Part shown: positions 18,136-26,099 of the stretch, in pieces
How positions within the stretch are numbered: position 1 is the first letter of the stretch
How the letters are laid out: the number at the start of each line of letters is the position of its first letter
Assembly: GCA_013298765.1 (NCBI GenBank)
Contig: JAAFJA010000006.1
Span: forward strand, 62,001-126,000
Direction of reading: 5' to 3'
Source: Betaproteobacteria bacterium
Lineage (GTDB): Bacteria; Pseudomonadota; Gammaproteobacteria; Burkholderiales; Casimicrobiaceae
Length of the DNA stretch: 64,000 nucleotides
Program-made: the position numbers and the translations under genes
The notes under the pieces: model-generated
The model's input: only the letters and a program-made list of their open reading frames with translations
Database searches by the model: none
Told to the model about the DNA's origin: nothing

Positions 18136-18289
18136 TGTGTGCCGATTGTGATCTTCGCGCGGCTTATTGAAGTGTTCGACTGATCGCGTCAAACACCGCA
18201 AACGCTGCGCCATGTCGCTCCCAGAATGTTATTAGCCTTTTTAGCTAAATCGAGCTTCAAACGGGGCAAGCCGCACGTTAAGCTACAAA

Positions 18290-19324
18290 TCAACTAAGCT
18301 TCCAACGCAGCGTTTGTCCTGCTGTAAGCGCAACCACCGTATCAGAGCCGAATGCAAACTCTGCAGGCGGCGTCCACTCGGTTTTGCTGAGTGTGACTTT
18401 CTCTTTGTTTCGTGGAAGTCCGTAGAACTCAGCGCCGAATCGGCTCGCGAAATTATCGAGCTTGTCGATTGCATTGGCGGCCTCAAACGCTTCCGCGTAG
18501 AGCTCCATCGCGGCGTGTGCCGTGAAACAACCAGCGCAACCGCAGGCGTTTTCTTTGGTGCCTTTGGCGTGCGGCGCACTGTCGGTGCCGAGGAAGAATT
18601 TTGGTGAGCCAGAGGTCGCCGCGGCGATCAAGGATTGCCGATGCGTTTCACGTTTGAGGATTGGCAAGCAATAGAAGTGGGGACGAATGCCGCCGGTGAA
18701 AATTGCGTTTCGGTTGTAGAGCAAATGCTGCGGTGTAATCGTCGCTGCAACATTGTCACCCGCTGCACGAACGAAATCGGCCGCCTCAGAGGTTGTGATG
18801 TGTTCAACCACCACTTTGAGCGCTGGAAAATCGCGCACGATTTGCTGCAACAGGGTGTCGACGAATTGCGCTTCGCGATCAAACACATCTACTTCGTGAT
18901 GCGTCACCTCGCCATGCAAACAAAGCACGACGCCGTGCTCCTGCATCGCCTCCAACACGCTGTACACCTTCTTCAAATCTGTCACGCCGGAATCGGAATT
19001 CGTGGTCGCGCCTGCGGGGTAGTACTTGAGGGCGTGCACGACCGGGCTATCGGCTACCCGCGCGATTTCGTCGGGCGGCGTGTTGTCGGTTAAGTAGAGC
19101 GTCATCAAGGGCGTAAAGGATTGACCGGGTGCAAGGGCCGCCTGGATACGGTCCGCATAGGCCTCAGCTTGAGTGACGGTTGTGACGGGCGGCTTCAGAT
19201 TAGGCATCACCAACGCCCGCTCGAACTGATTCGCGGTGAGCGGCACTACCGCGCGAAGGCCTTCTCCATCGCGGAGGTGAACGTGGAAATCGTCAGGACG
19301 AGTGAGCGTGATTTGATCGGTCAT
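18290..19324 (-). CDS. pyrC: Dihydroorotase
   Basis: PyrC, class II, cyclises carbamoyl-aspartate to dihydroorotate in pyrimidine synthesis. From the ATG at 19324 it has 344 residues. Metal and substrate residues are visible: Asp-Phe-His-Val-His-Leu-Arg near residue 12, Met-Pro-Asn-Leu-Lys-Pro-Pro, the carbamylated Lys in [12 protein letters not shown], Leu-His-Gly-Glu, Glu-His-Ile-Thr-Thr and Gly-Thr-Asp-Ser-Ala-Pro-His. The frame extends two codons to a TTG, which I reject. pyrE lies 10 kb away, not linked. Confidence 0.97.
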   Translation of the reverse strand: MTDQITLTRPDDFHVHLRDGEGLRAVVPLTANQFERALVMPNLKPPVTTVTQAEAYADRIQAALAPGQSFTPLMTLYLTDNTPPDEIARVADSPVVHALKYYPAGATTNSDSGVTDLKKVYSVLEAMQEHGVVLCLHGEVTHHEVDVFDREAQFVDTLLQQIVRDFPALKVVVEHITTSEAADFVRAAGDNVAATITPQHLLYNRNAIFTGGIRPHFYCLPILKRETHRQSLIAAATSGSPKFFLGTDSAPHAKGTKENACGCAGCFTAHAAMELYAEAFEAANAIDKLDNFASRFGAEFYGLPRNKEKVTLSKTEWTPPAEFAFGSDTVVALTAGQTLRWKLS

Positions 19325-19701
19325 GAGCAACAGCGTTGGATTAAAACAGGGAAGCGATACAGTTGCGCGGCGTTGCGTCTCTGCGACTTTGAGACAAATA
19401 CGAGGTTAAAACGCGGCAAATCGAGAAATACTGGATTTTCGCTAATTTGACTATGGTTACACTCATCGGCGGTTCACGGTTGCAAGTCCAGAGAGGCGCG
19501 CAGTAGATCGAGGGATTGCGGGATTAGGGGAATCGGTCGTGTCACGGCACGTCGTTACGCTCTCGCTATAATCCGCCGCCCGCTGCGTTTAGCCGGTTCG
19601 CCTGTGCGGTTTGGCAGACGAAGCGACAAAGCGATCGAGTCCCTCAGGCTGCAGCAGTGCAGCGCGACGCAAAAAAATTCAGGGAAAGCGTACGTCTCGA
19701 C
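19325..19701. other. Intergenic region between pyrC and dksA
   Basis: These 377 nt contain no supported gene. A perfect TATAAT hexamer at 19567-19572 could be the -10 of a dksA promoter; no good -35 is placed 16-18 nt upstream. A GTG-initiated in-frame extension of DksA from 19657 exists but has no ribosome site. Confidence 0.5.
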
Positions 19702-20760
19702 ATGGCCACCAGTGCAAAAAGTAAGAGCGCAGCCGCGAAAAAGCCCGCGATTAAGCCGTCGTCGGCAAAAGCCGCAGCGAAGGCGAAAGTGAGCGTGAAA
19801 TCCACCCCAAAAGCCAAGGTCGCAGCCAAGCCTGCGCCCAAGGCGGCTGCAGCATCAGCAGCGAAAGCAAAAAGCACGAGCAAACCAAGCTCGCCACCAA
19901 AAGCGTTGAAACCCGCGCCTGTCGCCGCCAAAACCGCTGCGGCAGCTGCGAAAGCCGCGGCGAAACCCGCATCAAAACCCGCTGCACCGGCAGCAAGCGT
20001 TACCCCTAAAAAAGCTGCTGTAAAGGCTGAACTTAAAATCGAGACCAAACCTACAAATACGAAGGCAACCAAAGTAGTCGCCAGCGTGCCCTCCGCCCCC
20101 ACCGCAAACGCTGCAGCCATCGCCGCAGCGGTCGTTGCAAAGGCGGCGAAGCCCGCCGCGCCGGCAGTGAACGTTGCCGCGCCTGCGCCTGCGCCCGCGC
20201 CGAGACCGAGCGGTCGCGGCACGGCGCTCTTGTCGCCCACGATTACCTCTTTTTCAACCTCCTCAATACCTGTGCCAAAGTCGAACACTGCCACCGTCGC
20301 CCCAACGCCCTTGAAGCTCGGAGCGATTCCTCTTAACGGAGTCAAAAAATACGCGGGGCTCACTGAAGTTGAGATCATGAAACAGCCCGAGAGCGAATAC
20401 ATGAGCAAAGCTCAGCTCGCTTTCTTTAAGGAAAAATTGGTTGAGTTGCGCGGAACCATCCTGCACAACGCAACCGATACCGGCGAACACCTGCGCGACG
20501 TAGAAGTCGCGACTGATCCCTCTGATCGCGCTACGCAAGAAGAGGAATACACACTGGAGCTTCGCACTCGTGATCGCGAACGAAAGCTTTTGAAGAAAGT
20601 CGACAAGTGCATTCGCATGATCGACGACGGCAGCTTCGGCTGGTGCGAGGAAACGGGCGAACCCATTGGTCTTGCCCGATTGATTGCGCGCCCAACGGCC
20701 ACACTTTCGATTGAAGCGCAAGAGCGTCGAGAGCGGATGCAAAAACTATACGGCGACTGA
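19702..20760 (+). CDS. dksA: DksA-type RNA polymerase-binding factor with long Ala/Lys/Pro N-terminal tail and degenerate zinc site
   Basis: Residues 202-352 align without a gap to the 151-residue DksA fold, which binds the RNA polymerase secondary channel and works with ppGpp. The coiled-coil tip Asp-Pro-Ser-Asp-Arg-Ala (272-277) keeps the critical DxxDxA residues. The four zinc cysteines of DksA are replaced by Cys315, Thr318, Ser336 and Ala339, so only one is kept; this matches the zinc-independent type described in some proteobacteria. Residues 1-201 form a low-complexity Ala/Lys/Pro segment like histone H1 or AlgP tails, possibly binding nucleic acid. The ATG at 19702 is preferred over the GTG at 19657. 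No other DksA is in the window. Confidence 0.9.
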   Translation: MATSAKSKSAAAKKPAIKPSSAKAAAKAKVSVKSTPKAKVAAKPAPKAAAASAAKAKSTSKPSSPPKALKPAPVAAKTAAAAAKAAAKPASKPAAPAASVTPKKAAVKAELKIETKPTNTKATKVVASVPSAPTANAAAIAAAVVAKAAKPAAPAVNVAAPAPAPAPRPSGRGTALLSPTITSFSTSSIPVPKSNTATVAPTPLKLGAIPLNGVKKYAGLTEVEIMKQPESEYMSKAQLAFFKEKLVELRGTILHNATDTGEHLRDVEVATDPSDRATQEEEYTLELRTRDRERKLLKKVDKCIRMIDDGSFGWCEETGEPIGLARLIARPTATLSIEAQERRERMQKLYGD

Positions 20761-20920
20761 TCTCTGGCGTTGGCGCTACTGCGGCGGCGATCTTGATCGC
20801 TGCAGTGCTCGCCGTACGTTCAGTACGGCTGCGCGCTTCCCGATCAATCTCATCCGCCTCGCTACGCGCCACCGCGCAGAAATTCGCTCCCCTATCCTAG
20901 ATAAGTTTTAAGGAAAAATT

Positions 20921-21523
20921 ATGAGTGCCCCCTTCTCCCTTCCCGCCCTACCTTACGCTGACAACGCGCTTGAGCCGTTGATTTCGGCCAACACGATTAG
21001 CTTCCACTACGGTAAGCATCACAAAGCCTACGTTGACAATCTGAACAAGCTCGCCGAAGGCAAAGACATCGCGCAGATGTCTTTGGTTGACGTCATCAAG
21101 CATTCTGCAGGCAAGGCGGACATGGTGGGCGTATTCAATAACGCGGCTCAGATTTGGAATCACACGTTCTACTGGAATAGCCTCAAGCCAAACGGCGGCG
21201 GCAAGCCTGGTGGCACGATTGGCGCGATGATTGATAAATCGTTCGGCGATTACGACAAGTTCAAGGCGGAATTCGCAAACGCTGCAATGACGCAATTCGG
21301 TTCCGGCTGGGCTTGGCTCGTGAAAGACGGCGACGCGCTCAAGGTGGTGAAAACTCCGAACGCAGAAGTGCCGTTCACCAAAGGCCAAACACCGCTGCTC
21401 ACGATTGATGTGTGGGAGCATGCTTACTACATTGATTACCAAAATCTTCGCGCGAAGTACGTTGAAACGCTCATCGACAAACTCATGAACTGGGAGTTTG
21501 CTGAGAAGAACTTGGCAGGCTAA
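20921..21523 (+). CDS. sodB: Superoxide dismutase, iron type
   Basis: This 200-residue Fe/Mn superoxide dismutase detoxifies cytoplasmic superoxide. Ligands are in His-Tyr-Gly-Lys-His-His (first His), Ile-Trp-Asn-His-Thr-Phe-Tyr-Trp, and Asp-Val-Trp-Glu-His-Ala-Tyr-Tyr-Ile-Asp. The Phe-Gly-Ser-Gly-Trp-Ala-Trp-Leu and Ala-Gln-Ile-Trp-Asn-His segments favour the iron form. An AAGGA ribosome site lies 8 nt before the ATG. A strong terminator follows at 21551, so it is probably monocistronic. Confidence 0.97.
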   Translation: MSAPFSLPALPYADNALEPLISANTISFHYGKHHKAYVDNLNKLAEGKDIAQMSLVDVIKHSAGKADMVGVFNNAAQIWNHTFYWNSLKPNGGGKPGGTIGAMIDKSFGDYDKFKAEFANAAMTQFGSGWAWLVKDGDALKVVKTPNAEVPFTKGQTPLLTIDVWEHAYYIDYQNLRAKYVETLIDKLMNWEFAEKNLAG

Positions 21524-21550
21524 GCCGAGTCTTAGTGTTGCGCAAAAACG

Positions 21551-21575
21551 GGGCCGGCTTTGCTGGCCCTTTTTT
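21551..21575 (+). terminator. Intrinsic terminator of sodB
   Basis: An 8-bp GC-rich stem (21551-21558 with 21562-21569, one G-T pair) has a TTT loop and is followed by six Ts. It starts 27 nt after the sodB stop and separates it from the ABC operon that begins at 21632. Confidence 0.9.
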
Positions 21576-21631
21576 CTTCGACGATACGCAACGCTTTCAT
21601 TTCCGCTGGCTGGATTCAACACCGAAATTGC

Positions 21632-22309
21632 ATGGCTGCCCCCCGACTTCAACTGAATGTCCCCAATTTCCGTTTCGCCAACGGCCGGACGATCACGCTT
21701 CCCGCGCTCGAAGTGCACCCCGGTGAAATCGTCGTGCTGCGCGGACGGTCGGGCTCAGGAAAGTCAACGCTTTTGCACCTCGCCTGCGGCGTTTTAGCCT
21801 TGCCTCCCGAGCTGGGCGATGCGGCGATTGAAGCGCAGTCCATTGCGGGGCTCGATCAAACCGCGAGAGACCGCTTGCGACCGCGCACCGTGGCCTGGAT
21901 TCCGCAGCGCGTGCACTTGCTCTCCGCGCTGGATGTGATGGATAACACCTTGCTTTCGTTTCGGTTCGCTGGCGCGAAAAAGAACGAGGGCGACGAGCGG
22001 CGCGCGGCTTCGCAACTCGATTCGCTAGGGCTGGGTGCGCTTCATCATGCGATGCCAGAGACGCTGTCGGTCGGGCAAGCCTCACGTGTAAGCGTCGCTC
22101 GCGCGCTCGCGGCCGATCCCAAGCTCATTTGTGCTGATGAACCAAGCGCGTCACTTGATCGCGAATCGAGTGCGCTCGTGGCGAAGGCGTTCGCGCGCTA
22201 CGCATCCGCTGGTGGTGCGATGTTGCTCGCCACGCACGACGACGAATTTGTCCAGCAGTTGACAGCGAATGACGCATCCATTCGCACCATTTCCTTGGAG
22301 AGCCCATGA
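21632..22309 (+). CDS. ABC transporter ATP-binding protein (LolD/MacB-like)
   Basis: This 225-residue ATPase has Walker A Gly-Arg-Ser-Gly-Ser-Gly-Lys-Ser-Thr, a Q-loop in Trp-Ile-Pro-Gln, an ABC signature modified to Leu-Ser-Val-Gly-Gln-Ala, Walker B Leu-Ile-Cys-Ala-Asp-Glu-Pro-Ser-Ala-Ser-Leu-Asp and the H-loop Ala-Thr-His-Asp. The signature has Val where most have Gly (LSVGQ). The ATG at 21632 begins the recognisable protein. The next gene, an FtsX-like permease, starts within its last four bases, so they form one mechanotransmission-type ABC transporter. Confidence 0.88.
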   Translation: MAAPRLQLNVPNFRFANGRTITLPALEVHPGEIVVLRGRSGSGKSTLLHLACGVLALPPELGDAAIEAQSIAGLDQTARDRLRPRTVAWIPQRVHLLSALDVMDNTLLSFRFAGAKKNEGDERRAASQLDSLGLGALHHAMPETLSVGQASRVSVARALAADPKLICADEPSASLDRESSALVAKAFARYASAGGAMLLATHDDEFVQQLTANDASIRTISLESP

Positions 22310-23472
22310 TAATCAGGCTAACCCGGAAATACATTGAATCTTCGCTTTGGACGTTTCTGCTCGCCGTGTCTCTATGCGCAATGGCGATAGCGTCAATTGT
22401 TGCTATTGTGTGGCTGCAGGAAACGCTCGAAGCACACGCGTCGAGGCAAGCCAAAGGCATCGATTTGGTGGTGGGTGCGAAAGGCTCAGGGCTTCAAAAC
22501 ACGTTGGCCGCGATCTATCACGCCGATGTACCCAACGGAAACATTCCGCTGTCGGCGGTGAATCAGTTGGCAGCGCATCCCATGATTGCGCGCACCGAAC
22601 CTATTTCGTTGGGTGATTCGGTCGGCGGCGCTCGCATTGTTGGCGCTCGAAACACCTACTTCGATCTCTACGAAGCAACACCCGCGGAAGGCTCCCTCCC
22701 TCAAGCGCCGCTCGACGCGGTGCTCGGTGCCAACGTCGCCAAACGCCTGCAGCTCAAAATCGGTGATCGGTTCGTGGGCGCACACGGTTTGGCGGAGGGT
22801 GGCGAAGCGCACGATAGCCATCCGTATACCGTCGTTGGCGTATTGAGGCCGACCGGGCGCGTGATTGATGAGTTAGTGGTCACACCGCTTGAAAGCGTCT
22901 GGATTGCTCACGAGGGCCATACCGCGAGCACGGAGCCTGAGGTGACTTTCGCCTTGCTCACGCTACGCTCACCGATAGCAATGGCCACCTTACCCAGACA
23001 AATAAACGGCCAGACGAATCTTCACGCAACCTCGCCTGCAAACGAATCTGCTCGTTTGCTCTCGAATTTTGGCTGGGTAGCGGTGATCGTTAAAGCGTTC
23101 GTGTTTGCGCTCATTTTGGGCGCAACGCTCGCCACATTTGCGGCGCTTTCGCAGGCGCTTGAGCGGCGACAAATTGATGTGGCGCTGCTTCGCGCGATGG
23201 GCGTTTCGCGTGCGAACGTCGGCAAATTGCTGATCGCGGAAGCGCTCGCAATCGTTGTCTGCGCTGCGGCAATGGCGCTCCTTTTGGTCGGGCTCGCGGC
23301 TTATTGGCTCGCCCACGCGGCGCTGCCGGGTCTTGCGCTCAATATCGGCTTCGGTCTCACCGTATTCGCGGTCGCCGCTGTAAGCGCAGTTTTGCTCGCT
23401 CTTGTAGCATCGCTTCCCACGTTGATTCGTGCGTATCGACTCGACGTCGCCGCGCAACTTTCGCGTACTTAA
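22306..23472 (+). CDS. FtsX-like ABC permease
   Basis: This 388-residue permease has the type VII (MacB/LolCE) layout: TM1 near residues 17-40, a large periplasmic domain (residues ~45-250) and three C-terminal membrane segments (about 256-285, 310-335, 345-375). The FtsX-domain motif Arg-Arg-Gln-Ile-Asp-Val-Ala-Leu-Leu-Arg-Ala-Met-Gly-Val-Ser is present. It overlaps the ATPase gene by 4 nt (ATGA) and precedes a DUF3299 gene by 15 nt. The transported or extracted substrate is unknown. Confidence 0.88.
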   Translation: MIIRLTRKYIESSLWTFLLAVSLCAMAIASIVAIVWLQETLEAHASRQAKGIDLVVGAKGSGLQNTLAAIYHADVPNGNIPLSAVNQLAAHPMIARTEPISLGDSVGGARIVGARNTYFDLYEATPAEGSLPQAPLDAVLGANVAKRLQLKIGDRFVGAHGLAEGGEAHDSHPYTVVGVLRPTGRVIDELVVTPLESVWIAHEGHTASTEPEVTFALLTLRSPIAMATLPRQINGQTNLHATSPANESARLLSNFGWVAVIVKAFVFALILGATLATFAALSQALERRQIDVALLRAMGVSRANVGKLLIAEALAIVVCAAAMALLLVGLAAYWLAHAALPGLALNIGFGLTVFAVAAVSAVLLALVASLPTLIRAYRLDVAAQLSRT

Positions 23473-23487
23473 GCGCTCTGATTGTTT

Positions 23488-24003
23488 ATGAATCGCCCAC
23501 GCCATCACGTTTTGCTCTGTTTGTTTGCAGCTGCGGCTGCACTCGCGACGTCTGTCGCCGCAACCGCTGTGACGCCCGTCGCCCCGAGCGGACTCTCGCC
23601 GCCGGCGGGTGGACTGATGCCGCCTTCCCAATTTCTCCCCGAAAAGCCTGGTTTCACGTCGTGGCGAACGCTTGCGCGCGTGGAGCTCATCAAGCGCAAC
23701 AACAAACTGCAGCCCTCGTTTGATCCCGTGATCAACACGTTGGACGGAAAAACGGTGCGCGTACAAGGCTTCATGATGCCGCTTGACATCGGCGATAACC
23801 AGCGACGGTTTCTGCTTGTCGCCGCGCCGCCGCACTGCTCGTTTTGTTTGCCCGCCGGCCCCGACTCGATGATCGAAGTACGCGCGCCCAAAGGCGTGAA
23901 GTATCGTTTTGAGGCGGTGTCGCTCAGCGGAAAATTCCAATTGCTGAACGATGATCCCGCAGGTCTCTACTACCGTCTCACCGACGCGAGCGCCGTTGAA
24001 TGA
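23488..24003 (+). CDS. Exported DUF3299-domain protein
   Basis: This 171-residue protein has an N-terminal signal peptide (cleavage near Val-Ala-Ala-Thr-Ala). The DUF3299 core carries Val-Arg-Val-Gln-Gly-Phe-Met-Met-Pro-Leu, then Phe-Leu-Leu-Val-Ala-Ala-Pro-Pro-His-Cys-Ser-Phe-Cys-Leu-Pro-Ala-Gly-Pro. The conserved His-Cys-(x)2-Cys resembles a metal or heme site. DUF3299 genes often sit beside FtsX-type ABC transporters, and some such clusters are zinc-regulated; that link is inferred here. A TTG two codons upstream is a weaker start. Confidence 0.82.
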   Translation: MNRPRHHVLLCLFAAAAALATSVAATAVTPVAPSGLSPPAGGLMPPSQFLPEKPGFTSWRTLARVELIKRNNKLQPSFDPVINTLDGKTVRVQGFMMPLDIGDNQRRFLLVAAPPHCSFCLPAGPDSMIEVRAPKGVKYRFEAVSLSGKFQLLNDDPAGLYYRLTDASAVE

Positions 24004-24169
24004 ACGCCACCGCCACGTACTTTCGCCTATGGCGGCTGCGCTTGAACCTTCGGACGGCTCTCGCTGGATTGCGCCGCGACGGAATGTGCGAAATTTCTTG
24101 CGCCTCACTGTTGCGCCCGCTGAGCCAAACCGAGTTGCGCGACCTCCAATTTCAGGGTAACTTCGGTTA

Positions 24170-25357
24170 ATGGGCTTCACAATTTTCCCGAAATCGGCGA
24201 AGGCAAAAGCGGCGGCGCAGCGCGCCCAGGAACTCGCGCTCGAGCCTGTGGAGCGCAGTGCGCCCGAAGCGAAACCGCGCGGCGAGAATACGGTGGTCGG
24301 CTCATACGCGCCCCAGGGCTCGGAAATTGAAGTAAGCGAAGCGGGCGATCTGGGCCCTTCGCTTGAAAACGCGGCGCTCATGTTCGCGCACGGCAACCCT
24401 GCCGCAGCCACCGCCGCATTGGTTCACGCCATCGATACGCCAGAGCGCAAACAAGCGCTTGTTTGGATGTGTCTGTTTGACCTTTATGCGAGATCGGGCG
24501 ACCGCGCTTCGTTTGACGATTTAGCCCTCAAGTTTGTAGTGCAATTTGAGCGCTCAGCCCCGGCGTGGGACGAAATGACCACGCGCCTTTCTCCCCCTCC
24601 TAAAGCAGCATCCCCTGCCGTCGGCAAAGCGCGCGCGCTCTTGCGCGGCGAGCTTAACGATCCAACGCTTCCGTCAATTACTGTACTGCTTGAAACATCG
24701 AAACAAAAAAACTCACCGATGCAACGCATGGACGTTGATATCAACGAGCTTGACAGTGTCGACGATACGTGCGGCGTCTTGGTTGCAGGCGCGCTCGCGG
24801 CCATTCGCCGACGCGGCGTGTTCGTTTCTTTTCGCGGCTTGGATGCTGCCATCAACCGGCTCTCGTCACCGCTTCAGCCCATGGTGCGTGAGCGAAAAGG
24901 GCAGTGGTATCTGGTGCTCGAACTGCTGCAGTGGTCGGGTTACCACGACAAATTCGAGGATCGTGCCGTCGATTTCGCCGTGACGTTTGAAATCTCGCCG
25001 CCATCGTGGGAATCGATCAGCATCCAGCAGCGCAGCATCCTCGCCGATGCGGCCAAGAACGAAACGAGCGCGGAGGCAAGCCTTCTTGCGGACAGAATTG
25101 TTTGGTCGGGCGAGCTGAAGGGGCCGAGCGATCCGTGTCTTAAATCGATTGCGCCCGATGCAGTCACCACCAATCCGGTGATGATTGATATGAAAAACGT
25201 CCAGCGCGTCGATTTCATTTGCGGCGGCGCGGTCTCGAATGCGTTCAATCGGCTGATGGCTAACGCCATTGATGTGCGCGTGATTGGCGCGTCGCCCATT
25301 ATCCAAGCGCTCATGCAGCTCACAGGCGCACCCGCTGCGCTGTTCGGTAAAGCGTAG
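24170..25357 (+). CDS. Protein with two STAS-like modules
   Basis: This 395-residue soluble protein has a basic N-terminus and an acidic linker. Two similar halves follow: residues about 110-235 and 260-395 both carry a Phe-(x)-Asp-(x)2-(hydrophobic)-(x)-Phe-(x)-Val-(x)-Phe-Glu-(x)-Ser-(x)-Pro-(x)-Trp segment, then a Gly-Glu-Leu strand and a STAS-type core (Met-Asp-Val-Asp-Ile-Asn-Glu-Leu-Asp-Ser-Val-Asp; Val-Met-Ile-Asp-Met-Lys-Asn-Val-Gln-Arg-Val-Asp-Phe). STAS domains occur in anti-sigma-factor antagonists and NTP-binding regulators; no phosphorylatable Ser is evident at the usual place. It lies upstream of hslV, but a role in that context is not established. Confidence 0.7.
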   Translation: MGFTIFPKSAKAKAAAQRAQELALEPVERSAPEAKPRGENTVVGSYAPQGSEIEVSEAGDLGPSLENAALMFAHGNPAAATAALVHAIDTPERKQALVWMCLFDLYARSGDRASFDDLALKFVVQFERSAPAWDEMTTRLSPPPKAASPAVGKARALLRGELNDPTLPSITVLLETSKQKNSPMQRMDVDINELDSVDDTCGVLVAGALAAIRRRGVFVSFRGLDAAINRLSSPLQPMVRERKGQWYLVLELLQWSGYHDKFEDRAVDFAVTFEISPPSWESISIQQRSILADAAKNETSAEASLLADRIVWSGELKGPSDPCLKSIAPDAVTTNPVMIDMKNVQRVDFICGGAVSNAFNRLMANAIDVRVIGASPIIQALMQLTGAPAALFGKA

Positions 25358-25517
25358 CGGCGCGCGCTGAACCCGTCGCCCGCATCGTTTTCATCACAAC
25401 GAAGCCTCACGTGTCGAGCGGGTTGAGCCAATCTAGCCAGGTGCTCGGCATTTTGAGAGCGATCTATCCTTTCAACATTTTTCTCCATCGCCCCATTTAA
25501 CGAGGGCGACGTACACA

Positions 25518-26066
25518 ATGAGTAGCAATATCGAGTTTCACGGAACCACTATCGTATCGGTGCGCCGTGGGAATTCTGTGGCATTAGGCGGTGATGGTCA
25601 GGTAACCCTTGGCAACATGATTGTCAAAGCCACGGCTAGAAAGATTCGTCGCCTTCATCACGACCGAATCCTTGCTGGATTCGCCGGTGCAACGGCAGAC
25701 GCGTTCACCTTGTTTGAACGCTTTGAAGGGAAGCTTGAAAAGCATTCCGGCCACCTCACGCGCGCGGCTGTGGAGCTCGCGAAAGACTGGCGGCAAGATC
25801 GCATTCTTCGACGCTTGGAGGCCATGCTCGCTGTCGCCGATCAATCCGCCTCGCTCATCATCACCGGTAACGGCGACGTGCTCGAACCGGAGCACGGCAT
25901 TGTCTCAATCGGCTCGGGTGGCGGCTTCGCTCAAGCGGCTGCGCGCGCACTCACGCAGCACAGCGAATTGAGCGCACGCGAGATTGTTTCGGAATCGCTC
26001 AAGGTCGCGGGTGAGATTTGCATCTACACCAATCAAAACCATGTGATCGAAGAGCTCTCTTGGTAG
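25518..26066 (+). CDS. hslV: ATP-dependent protease peptidase subunit HslV
   Basis: HslV (ClpQ) is the proteasome-like peptidase that works with the ATPase HslU in cytoplasmic protein quality control. The 182 residues are normal. The [10 protein letters not shown] start gives the catalytic N-terminal Thr after processing at residue 10. [10 protein letters not shown] and Ser-Ile-Gly-Ser-Gly-Gly are present. No hslU follows: the next gene is a flavin hydroxylase 33 nt downstream. HslU must be elsewhere or missing. A GAGGG ribosome site precedes the ATG. Confidence 0.97.
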   Translation: MSSNIEFHGTTIVSVRRGNSVALGGDGQVTLGNMIVKATARKIRRLHHDRILAGFAGATADAFTLFERFEGKLEKHSGHLTRAAVELAKDWRQDRILRRLEAMLAVADQSASLIITGNGDVLEPEHGIVSIGSGGGFAQAAARALTQHSELSAREIVSESLKVAGEICIYTNQNHVIEELSW

Positions 26067-26099
26067 CGCTGGCCGTCACCTTCACCCATAGCCCACCGC

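Noticed and set aside
17133-18170. 345-residue plus-strand frame overlapping the EamA permease
   Set aside because: Another reading frame of the permease gene; Arg/His-rich with no membrane segments or ribosome site.
19644-20408. 254-residue Ala/Phe/Gly-rich minus-strand frame
   Set aside because: It is the antisense shadow of the repetitive Ala/Lys/Pro DksA tail.
22990-24411. 473-residue open frame on the minus strand across the FtsX/DUF3299/STAS genes
   Set aside because: Antisense to three genes with clear family motifs; composition is Arg-rich and it resembles no family.
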